Shown one piece after another: positions 1 through 6,470 of a stretch of DNA of 6,628 nt. The position numbers and the translations under genes are program-made. This DNA comes from Methylococcaceae bacterium NSM2-1. GTDB taxonomy: Bacteria; Pseudomonadota; Gammaproteobacteria; Methylococcales; Methylomonadaceae. The notes under the pieces were generated by a model. It was not told the DNA's origin. It saw only the letters and a program-made list of their open reading frames with translations, and made no database searches. The DNA is taken from assembly GCA_002256705.1 (NCBI GenBank), contig NQJI01000120.1:1-6628 (forward strand), written 5' to 3'. Numbering within the stretch: position 1 is the stretch's first letter; the number at the start of each line of letters is the position of its first letter.

Positions 1-1423
1 CAATGACTTTCAAGGCGTTAGTGCCGCCTTCAACACCAGTCAAGTCGCCTTTAGTGATGATGAATTTCTCGCCGTCTTTAGCTTTGTTCCATTTTCTGAG
101 TTCTTTCACAATGCTGCGGTTTACTTCAACATGATCCTGATTGGCTTCAATTTTGAAGTACATGGGGAAAACGCCGCGATATAACGTGACTTTACCCAAG
201 GTTTTTTCCTGGCTGCTCAACGCAAAAATAGGAATACCGGAACTGATTCTGGACATCCACAGCGGGGTTGATCCTGACTCGGTTAGCGCTACTATGCCTT
301 TGATTTTGGTATGGTTGGCCATATACATCGCAGACATCGCGATCGCTTCGTCATCGCGCTCAAATTGAATATTGATACGGTGATCCGATTCACGGACGCT
401 GCGTTGCTTTTCCGCCTCTATACATATGCGATGCATGGCTTCAACGGCTTTAACCGGGTGTTTTCCAGAGGCCGTTTCTGCCGATAGCATGATGGCGTCG
501 GTGCCGTCATAAACGGCATTGGCAACATCAAACACTTCAGCACGCGTGGGAATCGGGTTATCGATCATGGACTCCATCATTTGTGTAGCAGTAATTGCAA
601 CACGATTGAGCTCACGGGTACGTTTAATCAGCAATTTCTGTACGGCAGGCAAGTTGGCATCGCCGATTTCAACACCCAGATCGCCACGCGCTACCATCAC
701 TGCATCAGATGCCAGGATGATTTCATCCATAACGTCTGGTACGATCGCTTCTGCACGCTCAACTTTGGAAACAATACCCGCATGACAGCCTTCGGCAACC
801 AATAGACGGCGTGCTTCATTAAGATCTTCGGCGCATCGCGGAAAAGAGATAGCAACATAATCGCACTTCATGATAGCGATAGTTTTGATATCTTCTTTAT
901 CCTTTTCAGTCAATGCCGCCGCAGAAAGTCCGCCCCCCAAAAGGTTGATACCCTTATTGTTGGACAGATCACCGCCAACGATAACCGTACAATTAACGCG
1001 CATGTTTTCGACATTAACCACATCCAGCACGATACGGCCGTCATCCAGTAACAGTCTGCTACCCGGTTTGACTTCCAGGGCCAGGGGTTCGTAAGTGATG
1101 CCGACCTGGGTATTATCGCCCGCTGTAGGGTCAAGATTAATGTCCAGCGCAAAATCCTGACCTTCGTTGAGGAATACCTTGGTATCCTTAAATCGGGCAA
1201 TTCGAATTTTAGGGCCTTGCAAATCACCCAGGATGCCTACGCGTCTGCCAGTTTTCTTGCTGAGTTCGCGTACAGCGTTGGCTCTGTCGATGTGATCTTG
1301 AGCGGAACCATGAGAAAAGTTCATCCGAACAACGTCAATACCCGCCCTGAATAAGCCTTCAAGCACACCAGGCTTATCAGTTGCAGGGCCGAGTGTGGCT
1401 AAAATTTTGGTTCTTCTTAACAT
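1..1423 (-). CDS. pyk: Pyruvate kinase, PykA type (3' end cut by window edge)
   Basis: Pyruvate kinase transfers phosphate from phosphoenolpyruvate to ADP, giving pyruvate and ATP in the cytoplasm, the last step of glycolysis. I translated the minus strand by hand. The frame is open for 474 codons from ATG at 1421-1423 to the window edge. It starts [16 protein letters not shown] and shows RMNFSHG (33-39; Arg33, Asn35 and Ser37 are substrate/K+ site residues), GDLQGPKIR (66-74), SKVERAEA with catalytic Lys220, [11 protein letters not shown] (244-254, metal-binding region) and TATQMMESM with Thr278. [14 protein letters not shown] segment and the C-terminal domain follow. E. coli PykA has 480 residues, so about six are missing off the window. 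[14 protein letters not shown] matches PykA better than PykF. The loop usually read as GGGLSAPAL is GGGLSAAAL here, a mild change. The gene lies 15 bases behind gap, so the two are probably co-transcribed. The family assignment is very secure. Confidence 0.97.
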   Translation of the reverse strand, partial: MLRRTKILATLGPATDKPGVLEGLFRAGIDVVRMNFSHGSAQDHIDRANAVRELSKKTGRRVGILGDLQGPKIRIARFKDTKVFLNEGQDFALDINLDPTAGDNTQVGITYEPLALEVKPGSRLLLDDGRIVLDVVNVENMRVNCTVIVGGDLSNNKGINLLGGGLSAAALTEKDKEDIKTIAIMKCDYVAISFPRCAEDLNEARRLLVAEGCHAGIVSKVERAEAIVPDVMDEIILASDAVMVARGDLGVEIGDANLPAVQKLLIKRTRELNRVAITATQMMESMIDNPIPTRAEVFDVANAVYDGTDAIMLSAETASGKHPVKAVEAMHRICIEAEKQRSVRESDHRINIQFERDDEAIAMSAMYMANHTKIKGIVALTESGSTPLWMSRISSGIPIFALSSQEKTLGKVTLYRGVFPMYFKIEANQDHVEVNRSIVKELRKWNKAKDGEKFIITKGDLTGVEGGTNALKVI

Positions 1424-1435
1424 TAGGTGTGGAAT

Positions 1436-1441
1436 TCCTTA
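1436..1441 (-). promoter_or_regulatory. Ribosome-binding site of pyk, overlapping the gap stop codon
   Basis: Read on the minus strand, gap ends with TAA and continues GGAATTCCACACCTA before the pyk ATG. The purine run TAAGGA therefore includes the gap stop codon itself. The spacing from AAGGA to ATG is 12 bases, rather long. Ribosomes ending on gap would stop on the pyk initiation region, which suggests translational coupling. That last step is inference. Confidence 0.5.
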
Positions 1442-2383
1442 TTTGGCGTTTACAAAAGCAATAGTGCCTAATACTTTAGTCAATGGTGATTCGTAAATAG
1501 ATGATGCAGGATTGTGATTAAAATCAATTGAAACCAGAGGTCTTTCGTTGATATCCAGAATACCTTTTAGCGCACCTTTGGATGCAGCTGTCAAAATTTC
1601 GTCAATTTCTGCTTTGCTGGTGTCTCTGGCCGCCTGGAAGGTTAAATCAACAACAGAAACGTTGATAGTGGGTACGCGCATAGCGAAGCCATCGAGTTTT
1701 CCAGCCAATTCAGGCAATACCAAGCCAACAGCCGCAGCGGCGCCGGTTTTGGTAGGAATCATGGATTGCGTCGCTGAACGGGCGCGGCGTAAATCGCTGT
1801 GGTAAACGTCGGTCAGAACCTGGTCATTGGTGTATGAATGAATGGTGGTCATTAAGCCATTTTCAATACCAATAGCGTCATTTAAAGGTTTTACAAGCGG
1901 CGCAAGACAGTTGGTTGTGCATGATGCGTTGGAAATAACTGTGTCTGATGCTTTCAGGGTGTTGTGATTTACACCAAATACGATAGTCCCGTCAACATCG
2001 TTGCCGCCTGGAGCTGAAATGATGACTTTTTTTGCGCCGGCAGTAATGTGGGCGGACGCTTTGGCTTTGCTGGTGAAAAAACCTGTACATTCGTGAACAA
2101 CATCAATACCCAGATCAGCCCAGGGCAGTTTTGAAGGATCTCTTTCAGAGAAAACTCTAATTTTGTCGCCATTGATAACAATGTAGTCGCCATCGACAGT
2201 GACTTCAAAAGGGAATTTTCCATGCACTGAGTCATATTGTGTCAGGTGAGCATTGGTGTTGCTGTCACCTAAGTCATTGATTGCAACAATTTGAATTTCA
2301 TTGGTACGGCCTGACTCGTATAATGCGCGGACGATATTACGTCCAATACGGCCATAACCATTGATTGCAACTTTAATTGGCAT
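1439..2383 (-). CDS. gap: Glyceraldehyde-3-phosphate dehydrogenase, type I, lacking the conserved C-terminal WYDNEWG segment
   Basis: GAPDH oxidises glyceraldehyde 3-phosphate to 1,3-bisphosphoglycerate with NAD+ and phosphate in the cytoplasm. The 314-residue product has the Rossmann motif INGYGRIGR (8-15 region), AINDL (34-38; NAD-type), SNASCTTNC with catalytic Cys155, and catalytic His182. It also has [20 protein letters not shown] (phosphate-binding loop) and [14 protein letters not shown]. The start is fixed by a well-placed CTGGAG. Oddly, the usual length is about 331-339. After [17 protein letters not shown], homologues continue through a strand and SWYDNEWGFSNRMLDTT to the tail. This protein jumps straight to [10 protein letters not shown] and stops. 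About 22 residues (66 bases) are absent in frame, including the Asn and Tyr that contact the nicotinamide. Activity is therefore doubtful. Either this is a damaged or divergent paralogue, or the sequence is wrong here. Epd (erythrose-4-phosphate dehydrogenase) is less likely given the GAPDH-like [14 protein letters not shown] segment. Confidence 0.95.
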   Translation of the reverse strand: MPIKVAINGYGRIGRNIVRALYESGRTNEIQIVAINDLGDSNTNAHLTQYDSVHGKFPFEVTVDGDYIVINGDKIRVFSERDPSKLPWADLGIDVVHECTGFFTSKAKASAHITAGAKKVIISAPGGNDVDGTIVFGVNHNTLKASDTVISNASCTTNCLAPLVKPLNDAIGIENGLMTTIHSYTNDQVLTDVYHSDLRRARSATQSMIPTKTGAAAAVGLVLPELAGKLDGFAMRVPTINVSVVDLTFQAARDTSKAEIDEILTAASKGALKGILDINERPLVSIDFNHNPASSIYESPLTKVLGTIAFVNAK

Positions 2384-2390
2384 TGAGTAT

Positions 2391-2396
2391 CTCCAG
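2391..2396 (-). promoter_or_regulatory. Ribosome-binding site of gap
   Basis: On the minus strand the leader reads CTGGAGATACTCA and then ATG. GGAG sits seven bases before the start codon, which is ideal spacing. It fixes the gap start at 2383. Confidence 0.8.
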
Positions 2397-2451
2397 AGTG
2401 ATGATATGAAAAATTATTAAAGGGGGTGAGTCGAAGCTTTTTAGCTATATA

Positions 2452-2481
2452 ACTATACCAAAATATAGGGTGTTTAGTCTA
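2452..2481 (-). promoter_or_regulatory. Candidate sigma-70 promoter for gap-pyk
   Basis: On the minus strand, TAGACT (2476-2481, 4 of 6 matches to TTGACA) is followed after 18 bases by TATAGT (2452-2457, 5 of 6 matches to TATAAT). Transcription would begin near 2445, giving a leader of about 60 bases before the gap ATG. The surroundings are AT-rich, so chance matches are possible. This is a pattern match only. Confidence 0.35.
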
Positions 2482-2601
2482 TTGATGATAAATGCAGTGC
2501 TTGTTACGTACCCAAAATAATCCGGACAGTTGTTAACCAATAGTTTTGAGAGGCAGTAACCTGATTGAACAGAAGCAACTACAGCCGTCACGGAAGCACC
2601 A

Positions 2602-2838
2602 TTGATAATCTGCGAATTGAATTTCTACCCGTTTTCTGTTTGCTTGCTTATTGAGGCGCTTGATCTACCACAAAATAGAAGGCAAGGCGACGATTTTTCA
2701 CTTATTGACTATTTGCAGGATATTGATCCTGAGTTGAAGGAACCAGAAATACAAAATATGCTTCACTCAATTGAGCAAAAAAAATGCGGTGCGGCTCATA
2801 AAAATGTAACTTTGCGCTCAACCAGAGCGCAGACATAA
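2602..2838 (+). CDS. Doubtful small hypothetical reading frame (78 codons)
   Basis: I do not recognise this protein. It would start at TTG, with GGAAG (2592-2596) five bases upstream as a weak ribosome-binding site, and end at TAA 2836-2838. It begins with a mildly hydrophobic stretch (residues 8-20 region, too short and mixed for a clear membrane segment). The middle is acidic and helix-like (DYLQDIDPELKEPEIQNM), and the tail is basic. It has a single rare-type start, no ATG upstream in frame and no recognisable motif. Its last codons form a perfect 6-bp hairpin. The middle looks more protein-like than chance, so it could be a real small gene or a fragment of a decayed one. Non-coding sequence is at least as likely. 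Confidence 0.17.
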   Translation: MIICELNFYPFSVCLLIEALDLPQNRRQGDDFSLIDYLQDIDPELKEPEIQNMLHSIEQKKCGAAHKNVTLRSTRAQT

Positions 2839-2906
2839 TACGGTATCATTTTTCAGTTTCCCAATGCCTCGTCTGGTTAGCTTTACGTTATCTTGATTCA
2901 AAATTC

Positions 2907-2980
2907 AAATTTTAATGCCGTCTTCAGGCCGATAGCGGGAATTCACAAATTCACATTGAAGACGTTCCGGCATTAAATTT
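2907..2980. repeat. Imperfect inverted repeat with a tandem 8-base repeat in its loop
   Basis: The left arm AAATTTTAATGCCGTCTTC (2907-2925) is complementary to the right arm at 2958-2980 (GAAGACG, then CGGCATTAAATTT). The pairing has one unpaired T on the left and a five-base bulge on the right. The 32-base loop contains AATTCACA twice in direct succession (2940-2947 and 2948-2955). There is no T-run beside the stem to suggest a terminator. It lies about 125 bases upstream of selU and could be a leader structure, a small non-autonomous element or a relic. No function is assigned. Confidence 0.6.
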
Positions 2981-3106
2981 AAGTATTTCTCTGACTAATA
3001 GCCAGTTGCTTGATTGGATGCATTAGGAGCAGGCGCAGCAAGAAAAAATCATTGGGCATTTTTGTTGTATTAAACGTAATATTGCCACCCGTAATTCCTA
3101 TTCTTA

Positions 3107-4207
3107 ATGTCAGATAAAGCTATGAAAAATCATCCTGTCATGCCTGCTTCCGAGGCTTTTAGACTTCTTGGCATGAATCATAAAATGTCTGTCATCGATG
3201 TGAGGTCGGAAGGCGAATATGAAAAGGCCCACTTTGGAAACACGCTAAATATTCCGATACTTTCGGATTCCCATCGTCATGACGTAGGGCTTACCTATAA
3301 ACTTGAAGGCTCTGAAGCCGCCAAGGCGCTTGGGCACAAGCTAGTCAGCGGCGATTACAAGGAGCAACTGATTCAGCAATGGTGTGAGTCGATCAAAAGT
3401 CATCCTCAAGAACTCTCGTTAATCTTTTGCTGGCGTGGCGGATTGCGATCCCGATTAGCGCAGGAATGGGTTTATCAAAATGGCTTTGATGTTATTCGTG
3501 TTGATTCCGGTTATAAAGGTTTAAGACATGAGGCACTTAAGGCGCTGGAAAACCCCGCTCCCTTTGTCATTCTCTCCGGAATGACAGGAGCTGGCAAAAC
3601 CCGCTTGATTCGTAAACTCCGGCACTTTGTCGATCTTGAAGGCATTGCCAAACACAGAGGCAGTGCTTTTGGATCACACTTTGGAGCAAGTCAGCCTCAA
3701 CAGGCTACGTTTGAAAACGAGCTGGCGCAATCTCTTTATCAGGTTGCCGATAACTTTGTTCTTGAAGATGAAAGTCCCAATATTGGCCGATGTCATCTGC
3801 CTGATAGCATTTATAATCGAATGGTCACTGCGCCAATGGTGATGATAGAAGCCCCTGTCCGGCTGCGGGCATTTGAAATCTATCAGGAATATATTCAAAC
3901 TCCTTTTGCATACGGGATGCCTATGTGTGACTTGGAGCATGGCTTTCTGCAAAATATAGAAAGAATTAGGAACAAGCTGGGCGGACTGGAGTGCGATAAC
4001 ATTAAAAGTCTTCTGTCCAAAGCGTTTAAAGCTGATGCAATGAATGAAGACGGCATAGCCGCTCATCTCGACTGGATTGAACGCTTGCTAACCCACTATT
4101 ACGACAAACTTTATCTACATTCTCTTTCTTTAAAATCACGGAAGAGCTTATTTAAAGGTTCCTGGAAGGACTGTTTGGATTTTTTAATGAGTCTGCAGTA
4201 TGAATAA
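3107..4207 (+). CDS. selU: tRNA 2-selenouridine synthase (SelU/MnmH)
   Basis: SelU replaces sulfur by selenium in 2-thiouridine at the wobble position of tRNAs such as those for Lys, Glu and Gln. It uses selenophosphate and passes through a geranylated intermediate (family knowledge). The 366-residue product is close to E. coli MnmH (364). An N-terminal rhodanese domain (about 15-140) has VIDVRSEGEYEKAHF, GHKLVSGD and the active-site Cys108 in FCWRGGLRS. The C-terminal P-loop domain has GMTGAGKT (158-165), DLEGIAKHRGSAFG (176-189), LEDES (219-223), YYDKLY (331-336) and KGSW (350-353). The start is uncertain. ATG 3107 has no Shine-Dalgarno; in-frame ATGs at 3122 and 3140 would shorten the product by 5 or 11 residues and leave the domains intact. 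The gene overlaps the downstream SelD fusion by eight bases, so the enzyme that makes selenophosphate and the one that uses it are co-expressed. No selA or selB is seen nearby. Confidence 0.96.
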   Translation: MSDKAMKNHPVMPASEAFRLLGMNHKMSVIDVRSEGEYEKAHFGNTLNIPILSDSHRHDVGLTYKLEGSEAAKALGHKLVSGDYKEQLIQQWCESIKSHPQELSLIFCWRGGLRSRLAQEWVYQNGFDVIRVDSGYKGLRHEALKALENPAPFVILSGMTGAGKTRLIRKLRHFVDLEGIAKHRGSAFGSHFGASQPQQATFENELAQSLYQVADNFVLEDESPNIGRCHLPDSIYNRMVTAPMVMIEAPVRLRAFEIYQEYIQTPFAYGMPMCDLEHGFLQNIERIRNKLGGLECDNIKSLLSKAFKADAMNEDGIAAHLDWIERLLTHYYDKLYLHSLSLKSRKSLFKGSWKDCLDFLMSLQYE

Positions 4208-6470
4208 AAGCACAACACCCATTGTTTCAGACCTGGTTTTGCTCGGCGGTGGGCATGCCAATATTCAGGTCTTAAAAATGATGTCCATGAATCCAATTGG
4301 CGGCCTAAGAATCACCTTGATATCCGATCAAACACATTCGCCTTACTCTGGCATGATACCCGGCTATTTGGCCGGTTTTTATTCCTATGAAGAATGTCAT
4401 TTTGATTTAAGACGAATCTGCGAAGAACTTGGCCAGCGTTTTATCAAGGCAAAAATAATCGGCGTGGACCCGCAAAGAAAAAAAATCCAGCTGGAGAATA
4501 GGGCGGAAGTCAGTTATGACTGTGCGTCCATTAACGTGGGCATTGAACCGAAGGGTATAGGTAATATATCGCACGAATCCGCATTAAAACTTATCCCGCT
4601 TAAACCGATTTCCAGGTTTATCGCTCATTGGGATCAGTTGATTTCCGATCTGAAGGATTATAAGGGCAATGAGTCTTTGCAATTGGCTGTTGTTGGCGCC
4701 GGTGCCTCGGGTGTGGAAATCTCGATTATCCTGAAAATGTTAATCGATCAAAACCAGTGGAATGCCCAGGTCAGCCTTATTCACCGGCATGAATTTCTGG
4801 TTTCAGCAAAAGACCTTCGAGCCCAAAGACGGCTATTGCAAACGCTTAGAAGCCTAAGCATTAACGTCTTTCAAAATACTGAAGTATTTGAATTGGATGA
4901 AAACGGCCTGGTGCTTAAAGATCATCAAGGGCGCATCCATACTGAAGGTTTTTACAGGGCACTGGTCGCTACTCAAGCCTCTGCGCCGACGTGGTTTAAA
5001 AGTTCAGGGCTTCCGGTAAATCAGGAAGGTTTTTTAAAAGTCGCGGAAAAACTTCTCGTTGAAAATGAAGACGCCCTCTTTGCTGCAGGCGATTGCATTC
5101 ACTTTTCTCCTTCGCCTTTGAAAAAGGCAGGCGTTTATGCAGTCAGGCAAGGAATGATTCTTGAGCACAATATACGCGCTTTTTTCACCCGGAAGTCCTT
5201 GTTAAAAACCTTTCATCCTAAAAAAAATGTGCTGTCTTTAATTACTATTGGCGATCGGAAAGCGCTTGTTCATCAGGATAGCGCTTCCATCCTCAGATGG
5301 CTGCCGCCTGCGCAGTTATGGACAGTTAAAGACTGGATCGACAGGCGTTTCATGGCTCGTTTTCAGGCCAGGACTTTTGGCACAAAGCCTCGGCATTTTG
5401 ATAAGTTCATGCCTGTGCCCAAGAGCACTCTCGTTCCGGAAGAGTGGCAAGATAACACGTGCGGTGGCTGTGGCAGTAAATTGGCGGCTTCCACGCTAAC
5501 TCAAAGCCTGAATAAACTGGACATTCCAAAAGATGACTCGGTGTTGCTAGGCGTGAAGGATGGAGAAGACTGTGCCTTGACTCAGGTTTCCGGGAATACA
5601 TTGTGCTTGCAAAGCATTGATCAATTCCGCTCTTTTATTTCAGATCCTTATTTACTGGGTCAAATTGCAACCCAGCATGCATTAAGCGATGTCTATGCCA
5701 TGGGTGGCGTTGCAAAGACTGCACAAGTAGGGTTAACGCTCTGCGCTGCAAGTGAGAAGATTCATAGAGAAGATATTTTTCAAGTCATGTCGGGTGTGCT
5801 GGATATCCTGAGTAAAAGCGCTACGTCCCTCGTTGGCGGCCACACCGGGGAGGGATCAGAGCTTTCAATTGCAATTGCAGTCCAGGGTGAAGTAGCGCCG
5901 AAGCAGGTTTTAAGGAAACAGCTGACAAAACCGGGAAACCGGTTGATTCTTACCAAGCCTATCGGCACGGGAGTCATCTTTGCGGCCAATATGCTTGCCC
6001 AGGCAAATGGAAAACTTGTGGATGAGGCACTTTCAAGCATGCTTCAATCCAACAAAACAGCCATGGAAACTATCAGAACCTTTGATATTTCCGGTTGCAC
6101 GGATATTACAGGTTTTGGCCTGTTAGGCCATGCGTTTGAAATGCTGGGAAAAAATAGTGATAACACTTTAGGCATTAAAATTGACTATAAGGCTATTCCT
6201 TTATTCGATGGCGTTTGTGAATTATTTGAAAAAGGTTATTTTGCCTCTATTGCCGGTAAAAATCATGAATCTTTAAGTTCTGTATTGAGTGCCGATGTGA
6301 ACAATCAAAACTTTCCTGCGCTTTTTGATCCCCAAACAAGCGGAGGTCTTTTGTTTTCGGTGCCATCTCATCAGACAGAAGGCTGTTTAACAGCCCTTTA
6401 CCAGAATGGCGTATCCAGGGCCTGTGTTATAGGCGAAGTTATTGATGAGAATAAAATAACAATTCTTTGA
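4200..6470 (+). CDS. selD: Oxidoreductase-SelD fusion: FAD/NAD(P)-binding domain joined to selenophosphate synthetase
   Basis: The C-terminal part (about 415-756) is selenide, water dikinase, which makes selenophosphate from selenide and ATP. It has CGGCGSK with catalytic Cys424 and Lys427 (Cys17 and Lys20 of E. coli SelD). Likely Mg-ATP aspartates are Asp457, Asp474, Asp497 and Asp635 (TDITGFGLLGH). VGGHTGEGSE, LTKPIGTGVI and DPQTSGGLLFS are also present. The N-terminal part (about 8-400) is a two-dinucleotide-fold oxidoreductase of the NDH-2/SQR-like superfamily. It has LLGGGHANIQVL (FAD site, 14-25), VVGAGASGVE (NAD(P) site, 164-173), AAGDC (FAD-binding Asp298) and KDWIDRRFM (377-385). This arrangement is known as the pyridine nucleotide-disulfide oxidoreductase N-terminal to SelD; the role of the first domain is unresolved. 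No signal peptide or clear membrane helix is visible, so it is probably cytoplasmic. Its ATG lies inside the last codons of selU with only a weak purine run upstream, which suggests translational coupling. The active-site residue is an ordinary Cys codon (TGT), not selenocysteine. Confidence 0.95.
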   Translation: MNKSTTPIVSDLVLLGGGHANIQVLKMMSMNPIGGLRITLISDQTHSPYSGMIPGYLAGFYSYEECHFDLRRICEELGQRFIKAKIIGVDPQRKKIQLENRAEVSYDCASINVGIEPKGIGNISHESALKLIPLKPISRFIAHWDQLISDLKDYKGNESLQLAVVGAGASGVEISIILKMLIDQNQWNAQVSLIHRHEFLVSAKDLRAQRRLLQTLRSLSINVFQNTEVFELDENGLVLKDHQGRIHTEGFYRALVATQASAPTWFKSSGLPVNQEGFLKVAEKLLVENEDALFAAGDCIHFSPSPLKKAGVYAVRQGMILEHNIRAFFTRKSLLKTFHPKKNVLSLITIGDRKALVHQDSASILRWLPPAQLWTVKDWIDRRFMARFQARTFGTKPRHFDKFMPVPKSTLVPEEWQDNTCGGCGSKLAASTLTQSLNKLDIPKDDSVLLGVKDGEDCALTQVSGNTLCLQSIDQFRSFISDPYLLGQIATQHALSDVYAMGGVAKTAQVGLTLCAASEKIHREDIFQVMSGVLDILSKSATSLVGGHTGEGSELSIAIAVQGEVAPKQVLRKQLTKPGNRLILTKPIGTGVIFAANMLAQANGKLVDEALSSMLQSNKTAMETIRTFDISGCTDITGFGLLGHAFEMLGKNSDNTLGIKIDYKAIPLFDGVCELFEKGYFASIAGKNHESLSSVLSADVNNQNFPALFDPQTSGGLLFSVPSHQTEGCLTALYQNGVSRACVIGEVIDENKITIL

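Larger units (their letters stand above)
2384..3106. other. Divergent intergenic region between gap and selU
   Basis: These 723 bases separate the minus-strand gap-pyk operon from the plus-strand selenium operon. The left part carries the gap leader and a candidate promoter. The middle holds a weak TTG-started reading frame (2602-2838), whose 3' end contains a perfect 6-bp hairpin (GCGCTC 2814-2819, loop AACCA, GAGCGC 2825-2830) with no T-run. The right part holds an imperfect inverted repeat (2907-2980). A frame from 2916 runs 36 codons to a TAG at 3024 and then 26 more codons to a TAA whose last base begins the selU ATG. I found no strong Shine-Dalgarno or clear sigma-70 promoter for selU. 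The best -10-like string is TAATAT near 3078, without a well-spaced -35. No RNA family was recognised. Confidence 0.7.

Noticed and set aside
910..1227. 105-codon minus-strand frame within pyk
   Set aside because: It lies on the same strand as pyk in another frame and entirely inside it. The pyk frame carries all family motifs, so this is a shadow.
1969..2235. 88-codon minus-strand frame inside gap
   Set aside because: It is an out-of-frame shadow of gap with no recognisable motif. I considered a frameshifted gap, but the gap frame is continuous from start to stop.
2814..2830. Perfect hairpin GCGCTC/GAGCGC as an intrinsic terminator
   Set aside because: It is followed by AGACATAA on the plus strand and AAAGTTAC on the minus strand. 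Without a T-run in either direction a terminator is not supported.
3060..3085. Sigma-70 promoter for selU (TTGGGC with TAATAT)
   Set aside because: The spacing is 19 bases and the -35 match is poor in an AT-rich stretch, so it is not strong enough to list as a feature.
3674..4066. 130-codon minus-strand frame opposite selU
   Set aside because: It is antisense to a secure gene, with no motif and no ribosome-binding site. It is treated as a chance open frame.
5460..5480. Possible selenocysteine at the SelD active site
   Set aside because: The catalytic codon is TGT (Cys) and the frame contains no in-frame TGA before the true stop. No SECIS-like element needs to be proposed.
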